DNA of 64,000 nucleotides from an uncultured Roseburia sp. (GCA_947649645.1 CANSSP010000015.1:1-64000); one strand, 5' to 3'. Positions 9,112-17,896 are shown, counted from the stretch's first letter. Notes: generated from the letters alone by a model not told the origin. Numbers and translations: made by a program.

Positions 9112-9157
9112 TTTTCCCACTTTTTATTATCTTACTATATTTTATGTCAAAATACAA
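9112..9157 (-). promoter_or_regulatory. promoter region of the SPFH gene
   Basis: On the minus strand a consensus TTGACA (9150-9145) and an overlapping TTGTAT-17-TAAGAT arrangement precede the gene. More than one -35/-10 pairing is possible, so the exact start site is uncertain. Confidence 0.45.
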
Positions 9158-9162
9158 GAACA

Positions 9163-9198
9163 GCCACAGGAATTCCCGGCTGGGATAATTCCTGTGGC
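9163..9198 (-). terminator. hairpin terminator after the SleB-type hydrolase gene
   Basis: GCCACAGGAATT (9163-9174) is complementary to 9187-9198, giving a 12-bp stem seven bases past the hydrolase stop codon. The downstream side on the minus strand reads TGTTCTTGTATTTT, so the T-rich tract is imperfect. Confidence 0.6.
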
Positions 9199-9204
9199 AT
9201 ACTT

Positions 9205-10878
9205 TTAAAAAAATACGTGATTGCCGATTACAATGCCCGGCTGGCCGGAAGACGCTCTCCGAAAGCTGGTTGCGCCACCGGTATTATCGGCGCCGCCCAA
9301 TGCCTGCTGTGCTGCCTGAATACAGCTTCCCTTCGGTCCGTTCGCCGCAACGCTGGCAACAGCGCCGCTTCCTGCCGGTGAAAACTGTCCGCTCTCATAT
9401 ATTACACCATAAATGCTTCCGGGATACGCACCCGATCTCACACGATTCATGACAACTGCACCAACTGCGAGCTGTCCTTCATAACTCTCGCTTCCCGCTT
9501 CACACTGAATGAGTGCTGCCAGAAGTGTCACGTCATCTATAGAAGCCGATACCGATGCTTTCTGAACCGTCTGTGTCTGCTTCTTCTGCGCCTCTTTCGC
9601 CGCCGCTTCTTCTGCAGCCTTTGCAGCAGCGGCCGCCGCCGCACGTTCTTCTTCTATTGTGACCGCCTCACCCAGCGCCAGATCTGTCTTTACGTATTCC
9701 GCACTGACATAAGCAGTCGCACCTTCATATTTCACGGCAACCCACTCGTCGTTCGTTACCACGCTGGTGTCGACTGTAAGCGTAGTTCCGGTAGAAACAG
9801 AGGTGAGGACCGGACTCTCCGCATCTGCGTCGCTTCTCACTCTCAGACCATTCGTCTGGATCTCTGCCTGTGTATCAAAATTTACGGAAGCATACTCTAA
9901 TGCCTGCTGACCAGATACACAATATTCATTGAGAACATATCCGTCCACATTTCCGGAAACAACATGAGTCCACGTCTCGCCTGCCTCAACGATTTCTGCG
10001 ACATCACCTTTATACATCTTTCCGACAATATCCGCTTCCGTGCTGCCTTCCGACCGGACATATAAAAAGTCATTCACATCCGCCATAAGACGATTCTGCC
10101 ATTCCTCCTGCGACTCCGTCGCCGGCTGATTCTCCACACTGTCTGCAGCCGCATCGTCCTCCGGCACAGCCTGCAGTTCAGCGCCATCCGCTGCCTCTGA
10201 CGAATTTCCTTCCGCATCCGTCGTCTCCTGACCTGGTTGTTCTTCCTGCATCTTTGCAGAAAGATCTCCTGTCTCCTGACCTTCAACGCCCATGCCAGAA
10301 ACCTGTTCTGTCCTGTCACCTTCCGGCGAATCCATTTCAGCAATTTCCGGCGTGTCGGATTCTTCTGCCAAACTATTTTCTTCAGGAGCGGCAGCTCCAT
10401 CTTCTTTCGCCCGTACTTCCTCTCCATCTGCAAAAACTTCCACAGAATGGTCTTCTGTCACAGATTTCTCTGCAGAATATTGCTCTGATATACCTGCAAG
10501 AACTTCCGATGCGCCCGCAAAAACTCTGACCGATGACTCAGCATTTCTCACTCCCGATAAATCTGTTCCCTGCGGCTGTGCATCCTTTTCAGCTTCTCCC
10601 TGCCCTGCTAACCAGGCACTCTCTGCCGACGAAACCATATTCGCTGGCATATGCTGAATATCCGCCGCCTCTTCCAGACTGCTGAGCACTTCCGCCTCAA
10701 CAAGATCCAGATAAAGAATCACTCCTGCCGTTCTCTTCGCCTCTAAGTCTGTTTCTGCATCCACAGTTACCGGCGCAGCCTCCACCACAACCATCCCTGC
10801 GGTCTCTGCGATTGAACACATCACTGCCAGTGAACTGGCAACTACAATTCCCTCAACCGCTTTTCTTTTCAAGCTCAT
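9205..10878 (-). CDS. secreted SH3-domain cell wall hydrolase, SleB/CwlJ type
   Basis: This 557-residue exported protein is predicted to cut peptidoglycan. It has an N-terminal signal sequence (about residues 1-35), and a long acidic Glu/Ala-rich, probably disordered segment (about 40-255). Two bacterial SH3 repeats follow (about 260-400, including FLYVRSEGSTEADIVGKM and GLRVRSDADAESPVLTSV), then an Ala-rich helix (about 405-440). The C-terminal Hydrolase_2 domain (about 445-557) contains LAALIQCEAGSESYEGQLA, including the expected catalytic-type Glu. ATG 10878 follows GAGGGAGG. It has a near-consensus promoter. The many SleB-like proteins of Lachnospiraceae act in growth as well as germination, so the stage of use is unknown. 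Confidence 0.9.
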   Translation of the reverse strand: MSLKRKAVEGIVVASSLAVMCSIAETAGMVVVEAAPVTVDAETDLEAKRTAGVILYLDLVEAEVLSSLEEAADIQHMPANMVSSAESAWLAGQGEAEKDAQPQGTDLSGVRNAESSVRVFAGASEVLAGISEQYSAEKSVTEDHSVEVFADGEEVRAKEDGAAAPEENSLAEESDTPEIAEMDSPEGDRTEQVSGMGVEGQETGDLSAKMQEEQPGQETTDAEGNSSEAADGAELQAVPEDDAAADSVENQPATESQEEWQNRLMADVNDFLYVRSEGSTEADIVGKMYKGDVAEIVEAGETWTHVVSGNVDGYVLNEYCVSGQQALEYASVNFDTQAEIQTNGLRVRSDADAESPVLTSVSTGTTLTVDTSVVTNDEWVAVKYEGATAYVSAEYVKTDLALGEAVTIEEERAAAAAAAKAAEEAAAKEAQKKQTQTVQKASVSASIDDVTLLAALIQCEAGSESYEGQLAVGAVVMNRVRSGAYPGSIYGVIYESGQFSPAGSGAVASVAANGPKGSCIQAAQQALGGADNTGGATSFRRASSGQPGIVIGNHVFF

Positions 10879-10946
10879 AGAAACCTCCCTCAATGTATAC
10901 CATTTATTTAAATAGTATTACATCTCTGTTCCGTTTTATTCTTTTT

Positions 10947-10978
10947 TTGTTACAATTATTACGCATTTGTTACAATTG
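10947..10978. repeat. operator-like 12-bp direct repeats with 20-bp period
   Basis: TTTGTTACAATT occurs at 10947-10958 and 10967-10978, exactly two helical turns apart. The pair lies immediately downstream of the -10 box of the hydrolase promoter, over the expected transcript start. The placement suits a regulator binding one face of the DNA. Confidence 0.5.
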
Positions 10979-10980
10979 GA

Positions 10981-11009
10981 ATTATAGCAAACACTTTCTT
11001 TTTTGTCAA
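10981..11009 (-). promoter_or_regulatory. consensus sigma-A promoter of the hydrolase gene
   Basis: Perfect TTGACA (11009-11004), a 17-base spacer and perfect TATAAT (10986-10981) on the minus strand. The leader to the start codon is about 100 bases. A related TGTTACA sequence lies upstream near 11015-11027. Confidence 0.85.
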
Positions 11010-11140
11010 GCATAACTGTTTTGTAACATTTCTGAAACCTGAAACAGTCACAAACCATCTGTTTTCCTCTCGGCCACCTGTGTATTACCCGAATCATATA
11101 ACCCAGATACAGCAGCAATTCAAAAAGCTCTGCGCACAGG

Positions 11141-11184
11141 AAAAGGCATGGATTTCTGATCTCTCAAAAATCCATGCCTTTTTT
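11141..11184 (-). terminator. terminator hairpin downstream of pgi
   Basis: AAAAGGCATGGATTT (11141-11155) is complementary to 11168-11182, a 15-bp stem with a 12-base loop. T-runs flank both sides (six on the plus strand, four on the minus strand), so it can act in both directions. The 406-base gap between the hydrolase start and pgi holds only this, the promoter and the repeats. Confidence 0.75.
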
Positions 11185-11284
11185 CTGCCTTTTTCTAAAA
11201 ACCACACCACAGGATACGCATATACACATGCCGCAAACCGGCTGACCAAAAGCAGGATGAAAAGCGCTCGTGCTTATCCTTCTC

Positions 11285-12631
11285 TTACAGTCTCTTCATC
11301 AGAGCGGCTCTCGCCTCTTCATATCCTGGTTTTCCAAGCAGTGCAAACATATTCTTTTTGTAACTTTCCACCCCTGGCTGATTAAACGGGTTTACTCCGA
11401 GCAGATATCCGCTGATTCCCACAGCAAACTCAAAGAAATAGAATAATTCCCCAAGGTAAAATTCATTCTGCTCTGGAATTTTTACCATAAGATTCGGAAC
11501 ATTTCCGTCCGTATGTGCCAGAATTGTACCGTTCATTGCACTCTTATTGACAAAGTCCATATCTTTCCCGGCCAGATAATTAAGCCCGTCCAGATCAACC
11601 GGTTCTTCGTTCAATACAATACTCTCTCTGGATTTTTCCACATTGAGCACAGTTTCAAACATAATCCGCGCACCATCCTGAATAAACTGTCCCATAGAGT
11701 GCAGATCTGTGGTCAGATCCACCGAAGCCGGAAACAGCCCTTTCTGGTCCTTCCCCTCACTTTCGCCGTAAAGCTGCTTCCACCATTCTGCCACATAATG
11801 AAGACTCGGCTCATAATCTGCAAGAACTTCCACCGCTTTTCCCTTGCGCAGAAGAATATTGCGAATCGCCGCGTATTTCAGAGAATCGTTCTCCTTGAAA
11901 TCCTGCTCAAGCGCCAGTCTCCTTCCTTCCGCTGCGCCTTCCATTAACTTGTCAAGATCCGCACCGCTCACCGCAATCGGAAGAAGTCCTACAGCCGTCA
12001 GAACAGAAAATCTTCCGCCAACATCATCCGGAACCACAAAAGTCTCATATCCTTCTTCCGTCGCAAGATTCTTAAGCGCCCCTCTGGCCTTATCCGTCGT
12101 CGCATAAATCCTCTTTGCTGCGCCTTCCTTGCCATATTTCTTCTCAAGAAGTTCCTTGAATACACGAAACGCAATTGCAGGCTCTGTCGTAGTTCCCGAT
12201 TTTGAAATAATATTGACCGAAAAGTCACGATCACCAATCACATCCAGCAATCCCTTTAAATATGTGCCGCTGATGCTGTTTCCGGCATAATAAATTTCCG
12301 GCGTTTTACGTATTTCTTTCGGAAGATTATTGTAAAAACCGTGTCTTAGAAATTCAATCGCAGCTCTGGCTCCAAGATACGAACCGCCAATACCGATTAC
12401 AACCAGCACCTCGGAATCCGTCTGGATCCTCTTTGCCGCTTCTTTAATGCGCGCAAACTCTTCTTTGTCATAATCTACCGGAAGATCAATCCATCCCAGA
12501 AAATCATTTCCCGCCCCTGTTCTTTTAGTGAGCTGCTCCTTCGCATCTGCAACCAGTCCGCTCATATAAGCAACTTCTTCCTCACTGATAAAACCGGCAG
12601 CTTTCGAGTAATCAAATGATACTTTCTCCAT
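11285..12631 (-). CDS. pgi: glucose-6-phosphate isomerase
   Basis: Pgi interconverts glucose 6-phosphate and fructose 6-phosphate in glycolysis. The 448-residue product is of the shorter bacterial type. It shows [16 protein letters not shown] near residue 75, the sugar-phosphate loop [14 protein letters not shown] near 145, [18 protein letters not shown] near 200, and the C-terminal signature [17 protein letters not shown] near 410. ATG 12631 follows AAAGGGG; the upstream GTG is three codons away and overlaps poorly. It is a single-gene unit with its own promoter and terminator. Confidence 0.97.
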   Translation of the reverse strand: MEKVSFDYSKAAGFISEEEVAYMSGLVADAKEQLTKRTGAGNDFLGWIDLPVDYDKEEFARIKEAAKRIQTDSEVLVVIGIGGSYLGARAAIEFLRHGFYNNLPKEIRKTPEIYYAGNSISGTYLKGLLDVIGDRDFSVNIISKSGTTTEPAIAFRVFKELLEKKYGKEGAAKRIYATTDKARGALKNLATEEGYETFVVPDDVGGRFSVLTAVGLLPIAVSGADLDKLMEGAAEGRRLALEQDFKENDSLKYAAIRNILLRKGKAVEVLADYEPSLHYVAEWWKQLYGESEGKDQKGLFPASVDLTTDLHSMGQFIQDGARIMFETVLNVEKSRESIVLNEEPVDLDGLNYLAGKDMDFVNKSAMNGTILAHTDGNVPNLMVKIPEQNEFYLGELFYFFEFAVGISGYLLGVNPFNQPGVESYKKNMFALLGKPGYEEARAALMKRL

Positions 12632-12681
12632 CTTGTGCACCCCTTTATCCTTTCCATGCTAATTTTATTTTTCTAAGCAGT

Positions 12682-12710
12682 ATTTTATCAAACATGTTTT
12701 CGGATAGCAA
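12682..12710 (-). promoter_or_regulatory. pgi: promoter of pgi
   Basis: TTGCTA (12710-12705), 17-base spacer and TAAAAT (12687-12682) with a TGA extension on the minus strand. The predicted start site is about 45 bases before the pgi start codon. Confidence 0.7.
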
Positions 12711-12716
12711 GCAATT

Positions 12717-12755
12717 TGTGACACATTTCCCAATTGTCGGAAAATAATTGTCACA
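12717..12755. repeat. TGTGACA inverted repeat upstream of the pgi promoter
   Basis: TGTGACA (12717-12723) and TGTCACA (12749-12755) form a 7-bp inverted repeat with centres 32 bases apart, about three helical turns, just upstream of the -35 box. It is a candidate operator, but short enough to arise by chance in AT-rich DNA. Confidence 0.3.
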
Positions 12756-12826
12756 TACGCATACAATTTTCACATTCAGCGTAAAATAAGTTCCTGATTT
12801 GTTCTCATTCTTCTGCCCAGAAGAGC

Positions 12827-13144
12827 TTACGGGAATACTTCCTCCAGTACAGCATCCAGCAGCTCATCCGGCATATCGCCTGAAGCCTGCCCGGATATCA
12901 TCTGTCTTTCCGCGCCTTTTTTCCCGGACTGCTGTTGTTCCGCTGCCATTCTTACTTTTTCTGTCTCTGCAGACCGTCTTGCAAATTCCAGTACGGCCTT
13001 GACGTCCAGCGCGGTCTCTTTTATCTGTTTTCCAATTTTTTTTATCCTATGTAATGCGGCAGCAAGCAGTAAAAGTGTCAGGCCACTCACCGCCATGGAT
13101 ATCCAGCCCGAATATTCCGCCAGAAAATACCTCACTTGTTCCAT
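12827..13144 (-). CDS. small single-pass membrane protein of unknown function
   Basis: I do not recognise this 105-residue protein. It has a short N-terminal stretch, one membrane helix (about residues 13-32, WISMAVSGLTLLLLAAAL), then a basic, coiled-coil-like segment (HRIKKIGKQIKETALDVKAV), a Gln/Lys-rich linker and an acidic C-terminus (MPDELLDAVLEEVFP). ATG 13144 was chosen because GTGAGG lies eight bases upstream; the open frame extends further but without a better site. It stands alone between pgi and murG, on the opposite strand to murG. Confidence 0.65.
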   Translation of the reverse strand: MEQVRYFLAEYSGWISMAVSGLTLLLLAAALHRIKKIGKQIKETALDVKAVLEFARRSAETEKVRMAAEQQQSGKKGAERQMISGQASGDMPDELLDAVLEEVFP

Positions 13145-13332
13145 ATGCATTACCTCACTTTCTATGACAGATCTTGTCCGCCAGATGATTTCCATATCAT
13201 TATAAAGATAATCTGCATATTTGAAAAGACCACAACGCCAGCTTTTCATCGCAAATTCCGACATTTTGTGTAATGACAGCCTCCTGGCACAGTCGATTGG
13301 CCGGCTGACAATCACATTTCTCAAGTCTTTTC

Positions 13333-13361
13333 TTGACTTTTCGGCATAAGGGTATTATAAA
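13333..13361 (+). promoter_or_regulatory. murG: promoter of murG
   Basis: TTGACT (13333-13338), 17-base spacer, TATAAA (13356-13361), about 28 bases before an expected short leader and the murG start. Confidence 0.75.
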
Positions 13362-13395
13362 TAGGAAAGTATGATAGAGGAAAGGGACCATTTCT

Positions 13396-14463
13396 ATGAA
13401 AAAAATTGTAATGACCGGAGGGGGTACGGCAGGCCACGTGACACCTAACATCGCTCTGATGCCCGCTTTGCGTAATGAAGGTTATGAAATCTCTTATATC
13501 GGTTCTTATCAAGGGATTGAAAAACGTCTGATTGAAGAACAGGGAATCCCCTATTATGGGATCTCATCCGGTAAATTAAGACGTTATTTTGACATCAAAA
13601 ATTTTTCGGACCCATTTAAGGTCATAAAAGGATATCGTCAGGCTGTAAAGCTGATAAAAAAAATAAAACCGGACATCGTATTTTCAAAAGGAGGGTTTGT
13701 CTCTGTTCCAGTGATTCTGGCCGCCAGACACTGCGGTATTCCTTCTATTATCCATGAATCTGACCTGACACCAGGGCTTGCAAACAAAATCGCTATCCCA
13801 AATGCAACAAAAGTCTGCTGCAACTTTCCTGAAACGTTAACCTTTCTGCCAGAGGCAAAAGCGGTGATGACCGGATCTCCGATCCGACAGGAACTTTTAA
13901 ATGGTGATCGCCAAAAAGCTCTTCAGCTATGCAGCTTTTCAGAACATGGAAAACAGACGCTTATGGTCATTGGCGGGAGCAGTGGTTCCCGTGCCATAAA
14001 TATCGCTATCCGGAATCTGTTGCCGGAGCTGATAAAAAATTACAATGTTATTCATCTCTGCGGAAAAGGAAACAAAATCGATTCATTGTGTGATATTTCA
14101 GGTTATGCACAATTTGAATATGCAGACAAAGAGCTTGCAGACCTGTTCGCATTGGCTGACTTTGTCATTTCCAGAGCTGGCGCAAATGCGATCTGTGAAC
14201 TTTTAGCTTTGCATAAGCCCAATATATTGATTCCTCTCCCGGCCTCCGCAAGCCGGGGAGATCAGATTTTGAATGCAAACTCCTTCCGTTCACAAGGATT
14301 CAGCTATGTACTTGAGGAAGAATCATTGACAAATACAACATTGCTGGAAGCAATACAGCATATATCCGCCGAAAGAGATTCCTATATTTCCGCAATGAAA
14401 CAATATTCCAGTCAGAATTCCATTGATACCATTGTTCGTCTGATCCTGGAAGTCTCAAAGTAA
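13396..14463 (+). CDS. murG: undecaprenyldiphospho-muramoylpentapeptide beta-N-acetylglucosaminyltransferase
   Basis: MurG adds GlcNAc from UDP-GlcNAc to lipid I, giving lipid II on the inner face of the membrane. The 355-residue GT-B protein has the first glycine loop GGGTAGHVTPNIAL at residues 8-21, a second-domain loop GGSSGSRAIN near 194, and the UDP-GlcNAc site SRAGANAICELLAL near 258 followed by ILIPLPASASRGDQ. AAAGGGA precedes ATG 13396. It stands alone with its own promoter and terminator, away from the usual division-wall cluster, and is more AT-rich than its neighbours. A second murG elsewhere in the genome is possible. Confidence 0.94.
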   Translation: MKKIVMTGGGTAGHVTPNIALMPALRNEGYEISYIGSYQGIEKRLIEEQGIPYYGISSGKLRRYFDIKNFSDPFKVIKGYRQAVKLIKKIKPDIVFSKGGFVSVPVILAARHCGIPSIIHESDLTPGLANKIAIPNATKVCCNFPETLTFLPEAKAVMTGSPIRQELLNGDRQKALQLCSFSEHGKQTLMVIGGSSGSRAINIAIRNLLPELIKNYNVIHLCGKGNKIDSLCDISGYAQFEYADKELADLFALADFVISRAGANAICELLALHKPNILIPLPASASRGDQILNANSFRSQGFSYVLEEESLTNTTLLEAIQHISAERDSYISAMKQYSSQNSIDTIVRLILEVSK

Positions 14464-14481
14464 ATCACTCGCGCTGACCGT

Positions 14482-14548
14482 ACACCTGTCTGCCATCGCA
14501 GACAGGTGTGCACTTATTTTGAGGATCAGGCTGCCATGATACAGCCTG
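14482..14548. terminator. two hairpins between convergent murG and HIT genes
   Basis: ACACCTGTCTGC pairs across CATC with GCAGACAGGTGT (14482-14509), followed by a T-containing tract. A second hairpin, CAGGCTG with CAGCCTG, lies at about 14527-14548. Together they probably stop transcription from both sides. Confidence 0.65.
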
Positions 14549-14562
14549 GTCACCCCGGCTTA

Positions 14563-14982
14563 TTATTTACTTTTTAACCGATCCCTGATCTCTGCCATCT
14601 CTTCCGCCGAAAACGTCTCATGATTCCACATCAGAATATCCTTATTTTTGGCGTTCTGATACCTCGGAATCAGATGCATGTGAAAGTGAAATACTGTCTG
14701 CCCCGCCACCTCATGATTATTCTGCAGGATATTAAACCCATCACACTCCAGCTGTTTTGTCATATGCAAAGCCAGCCTTTTTGCCAGTCTCATCGCTTTT
14801 GACGCTGTATCTTCATCAATCTCATAAATATCAGCACAATGATGCTTCGGCAAAATAAGCGCATGACCTTTTGACGCAGGATTCACATCAAGAATCACCT
14901 TAAAATCCTCATCTTCATAAATCGTGTATGAGGGAATCTCCCCGGCAATAATTTTACAAAAAATACAGGCCTCATCTCTCAT
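14563..14982 (-). CDS. HIT family nucleotide-binding hydrolase
   Basis: HIT proteins hydrolyse purine nucleotide derivatives such as AMP conjugates. The 139-residue product has the family length, an N-terminal CIFCKIIAGEIPSY (the CxxC may bind zinc with a later HH), DVNPASKGHALILPKHH near residue 32, and the catalytic histidine triad HFHMHLIPR near residue 97. It ends in a charged helix. It is a single gene, divergent from the histidine kinase gene at 15139. Confidence 0.95.
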   Translation of the reverse strand: MRDEACIFCKIIAGEIPSYTIYEDEDFKVILDVNPASKGHALILPKHHCADIYEIDEDTASKAMRLAKRLALHMTKQLECDGFNILQNNHEVAGQTVFHFHMHLIPRYQNAKNKDILMWNHETFSAEEMAEIRDRLKSK

Positions 14983-15069
14983 TTTTTCTTTTCCTCGCTT
15001 TCATTATTATACATACTTTTCACTTTCATTACGTATGTCGATTTTTATTGTGTTCTTATTATTGCACTT

Positions 15070-15099
15070 TTGTCACGTTAATGCTAAACTACCTATATT
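15070..15099 (+). promoter_or_regulatory. promoter of the soluble histidine kinase gene
   Basis: TTGTCA (15070-15075), 18-base spacer, TATATT (15094-15099). The predicted transcript start is about 33 bases before the chosen start codon. Confidence 0.55.
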
Positions 15100-15138
15100 C
15101 CAAGCTATATGAATCGTTTGAGCAAGGCAGGTATGCAT

Positions 15139-15786
15139 ATGTTAAATAATAAAGACTACCTCAATATCTTTCATGAAATTAAAAATTCCATTACCTTAAT
15201 CAATGGATCATTACAGCTGATAGCCAAAAAGCATCCCGAAATCTGTAACTTTGACTATTGGGACGAAATGGCTTCTGAAGTTGTATTTCTGAAAAATATG
15301 GTCACACAGTTATCTTCCGCGCGCTTATGTGACCATTTGAATCTGATGCAGATAAACCTCTATACCTATATGCATCAGATTATCGTTTCTGTTCAGGCAT
15401 TGTCCTGGGATGACTTTCACTATGACATTTCCATGGCCGAAAACCTGCCATTGACTGAACTTGACCCGCAGCTTATGAAACAGGCTGTCATTAATATTAT
15501 AAAAAATGCTTATGAAGCAATGAATGGCACAGGAACTATCACAATCGCGGTGACATGTGAGGATAATTTTGTTCATATTGCAATCACAGATACCGGCGGC
15601 GGACTGGATGCCGCTCTGGCAGAGAGCATTTTCAAGCCCTTTATCACCTCTAAAACAGGCGGAAGCGGCCTTGGCCTTACAATAACCCAGCAGATCATAG
15701 AAGCGCATCACGGAACTTTGTCCTGTGATTCACGCCCAGGTGAAGGATGTACCTTTACCATATCCATACCGCCTAAGCAAAATTAA
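15139..15786 (+). CDS. soluble sensor-less histidine kinase
   Basis: This 215-residue protein consists only of a histidine kinase core. The H-box reads IFHEIKNSITLINGSLQLI within the first 30 residues, and the ATPase domain follows with N-box NIIKNAYEAMNGTG, G1 box DTGGGLDAAL and G2 box GGSGLGLTITQQIIEAHHG. There is no membrane segment or PAS domain. It resembles the C-terminal half of NtrB/KinB-type kinases, so its input must come from partner proteins. ATG 15139 follows AGGCAGGT; ATG 15109 or 15133 are alternatives. No response regulator is adjacent. Its 3' end overlaps the convergent flavodoxin gene by 14 bases. Confidence 0.88.
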   Translation: MLNNKDYLNIFHEIKNSITLINGSLQLIAKKHPEICNFDYWDEMASEVVFLKNMVTQLSSARLCDHLNLMQINLYTYMHQIIVSVQALSWDDFHYDISMAENLPLTELDPQLMKQAVINIIKNAYEAMNGTGTITIAVTCEDNFVHIAITDTGGGLDAALAESIFKPFITSKTGGSGLGLTITQQIIEAHHGTLSCDSRPGEGCTFTISIPPKQN

Positions 15787-16765
15787 ATATAGCATCGAGC
15801 ATTCTGAGTATTTTAAAATTGCCCTTGGCTGTCATCTCACCCGTCATGAACGCTCTCTGAAACGTCATACGGCCCTCAATAATACTTTCCATGACCTCCG
15901 GCGCCATTTTTGCAAAAATATCGATATTATCCTCCTGGCCATAGTGAATCGTAAGTTCGTCGTTGTTCACCTCCATGAACAACGGCTTTTTGCGATTGCC
16001 AAGCACGAAAAGATACCGCGCATGAAAGTCCTGTTGTGGTGTAAAACGTGTACGAAACTGTTCAATATACGCCGTTTCATCTTCCTGTCCGACTTTCCCC
16101 AGCATATCCTTAAACATGGATGCCAGTTCCTGAATATCCTCCTTCTGTTTTTTTACATAGCTGTCATTTGCAACATATTTTGATAATTGCTCGCTTTCCT
16201 GCGGAGTCAGATCCAGCTGCGGCGTGCGAAGAACACTCTGCTTTACGGCAAGATTACTGTTTGGAAGGCTCTTCATTTTTTGCGAAATTGTACGATAAAG
16301 ACTTTCCGCTTTCTTTTCTATAATAATCGTATAATCTTTATTCAATTCAAAGCTGACAAGATCCTCCACATAACCACAAAGTCCCGGACATGGCAGCCCG
16401 CCCAGAATCTCCCACGCATTCGCCAGAGACATCTCACCTTCCCGCTCACCGTATGTCGTTGACATCACAATTGGCTGCATATAAATCGTCTTAATCCTGC
16501 TCTTGTCACCGTACAGCCAGCAGGCGTCCAGAAACTGCTGCATATAGCCTCCGATTCCAAGCCACTCAACCGTTGTCGCCAGAATAATCCCATCCGCATC
16601 TTTCATCGTCTGAGGCAGTGTCGCAATCTCATTTTTATGCTCATATATGTTAATTCGCTCTACTTTTACTCGCAGCTCACGCAATACCTCCTCCATTTTA
16701 TTGAGTACATATAAAGTGGGATCATCCAGCAGGCCCCTTCCTCCATAATAAATATTGACTTTCAT
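15773..16765 (-). CDS. flavodoxin-like protein with a C-terminal SCP2 sterol-carrier-like domain
   Basis: The N-terminal part (about residues 1-180) is a flavodoxin/NADPH-dependent FMN reductase fold, beginning MKVNIYYGGRG, with the FMN-loop region TTVEWLGIGGYMQQFLDACWLYG near 65-90. The C-terminal part (about 225-330) resembles the SCP2 fold, ending in the typical segment MTFQRAFMTGEMTAKGNFKILRML. The link suggests electron transfer to or from a bound lipophilic molecule, which is inference. AGGAGG-like TGGAGG precedes ATG 16765. Two cysteines (GGLPCPGLCGYV near 127) could matter for redox. It is transcribed from its own promoter and converges on the histidine kinase gene. Confidence 0.82.
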   Translation of the reverse strand: MKVNIYYGGRGLLDDPTLYVLNKMEEVLRELRVKVERINIYEHKNEIATLPQTMKDADGIILATTVEWLGIGGYMQQFLDACWLYGDKSRIKTIYMQPIVMSTTYGEREGEMSLANAWEILGGLPCPGLCGYVEDLVSFELNKDYTIIIEKKAESLYRTISQKMKSLPNSNLAVKQSVLRTPQLDLTPQESEQLSKYVANDSYVKKQKEDIQELASMFKDMLGKVGQEDETAYIEQFRTRFTPQQDFHARYLFVLGNRKKPLFMEVNNDELTIHYGQEDNIDIFAKMAPEVMESIIEGRMTFQRAFMTGEMTAKGNFKILRMLDAIFNFA

Positions 16766-16812
16766 TTATAGCCTCCATTCAGCCGATCATTTCATTTTTT
16801 GATACTTCATTC

Positions 16813-16841
16813 AGTATAGTGACTTTTACACGCAAAATCAA
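16813..16841 (-). promoter_or_regulatory. promoter of the flavodoxin-SCP2 gene
   Basis: TTGATT (16841-16836), 17-base spacer, TATACT (16818-16813) on the minus strand. It overlaps the last bases of the rhomboid gene. Confidence 0.65.
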
Positions 16842-17896
16842 CCTGTTTGACGTTTTCTGTGATATAAAATGATTGCTGACACAAATCCTGTAGCAGCTCC
16901 GCCAATATGCCCCCAATTGTCAACGCCCATTGTCGAAAAACCATAATACAGACTTAAGGCCAGCATAAGCAGCAATCCTCTGACTGTAATTCCTCCAAAA
17001 CACCCTTTATGGAAAATAACTACCCACAAAAGTCCTGCAATTGTCCCAAACACTGCTCCGGAAGCACCTGCAGAAACTGCGTAGTCTTCCGTGTAAAGCA
17101 TAACACAATATGAGAGCAGCCCGCCTCCAATTTCAGACAAAAAGTAGATAAGCAGGAACTTTACAGAACCCACTGCCCGTTCCAGCCTTGAACCAATACA
17201 GCAGAAAATTACCATGTTATTCGCCAGATGTATTGCTCCAAAATGAATGAAACCGGAAGTCAGGATCCTCCACCACTGATTTCTCTCTTTTATATACTTT
17301 GGGTAAAGTCCTCCATATTCTGCGATGAAAGCGCCATTTTCCGTATCTCCGATTATTTCCAGAAACAGAAAACCAATAATATTCACCGCCATCAGTATAA
17401 TCGTCATCCATGGCATATCTTTCTTTATCCACGTATCGTTTCTGCCTTTCTCTGGCTTTCCGCGTTCTGTTGGATTCCGATCCACTTCCAATACATGACG
17501 AAGCCCCCAGAAATCGCCCGGCTGATTTTCATAAACAATTAACCTGGCTTCCGGCAAAACGTATCCCCATGTATTCGCACATTTCAAACATACGTTTCGA
17601 ATCTGTTCCATATCGGTTCCCACAAACAAAGTAAGATTTTCCACCCGACAGACCGGAACGTCTTCCAGAAATCCGGGCACTTTTCCTTGCGGATGATAAA
17701 AGATACTCTTGACATATTCATCTAAAACCGGCTGCCGGTCTGGAAAAAACGGAGCTCCACTATCCAGCTCCACTACAGTTACAATATGAAAAGTTTCACA
17801 AATATACTTGTAAAATAAGTAAACATTTTCCGCTCTTCCGCTCAGACAACGATATCCCTCTCTGGAAAATAGTACTCCCAGTTCATCAAAATACAT
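16838..17896 (-). CDS. rhomboid family intramembrane serine protease
   Basis: Rhomboids cut membrane proteins within the bilayer. The 352-residue protein has a cytosolic N-terminal region (about residues 1-155) of unknown role, then about six membrane helices. The catalytic serine is in SAGASGAVFGTIAGL and the histidine in WGHIGGAATGFVSAI; the oxyanion asparagine is in HLANNMVIF. A GTG three codons upstream (17905) is an alternative start. It has its own promoter and is followed by the flavodoxin gene. Bacterial rhomboid substrates are not predictable from sequence. Confidence 0.93.
   Translation of the reverse strand: MYFDELGVLFSREGYRCLSGRAENVYLFYKYICETFHIVTVVELDSGAPFFPDRQPVLDEYVKSIFYHPQGKVPGFLEDVPVCRVENLTLFVGTDMEQIRNVCLKCANTWGYVLPEARLIVYENQPGDFWGLRHVLEVDRNPTERGKPEKGRNDTWIKKDMPWMTIILMAVNIIGFLFLEIIGDTENGAFIAEYGGLYPKYIKERNQWWRILTSGFIHFGAIHLANNMVIFCCIGSRLERAVGSVKFLLIYFLSEIGGGLLSYCVMLYTEDYAVSAGASGAVFGTIAGLLWVVIFHKGCFGGITVRGLLLMLALSLYYGFSTMGVDNWGHIGGAATGFVSAIILYHRKRQTG

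Noticed and set aside
10936-11118. 60-residue minus-strand frame upstream of the wall hydrolase
   Set aside because: It runs through the hydrolase promoter and the operator-like repeats and has no start signal.
13145-13324. N-terminal extension of the small membrane protein to 165 residues
   Set aside because: The extra 60 residues are Cys/Arg-rich without membrane or domain character, and the good ribosome binding site is at the inner ATG 13144.
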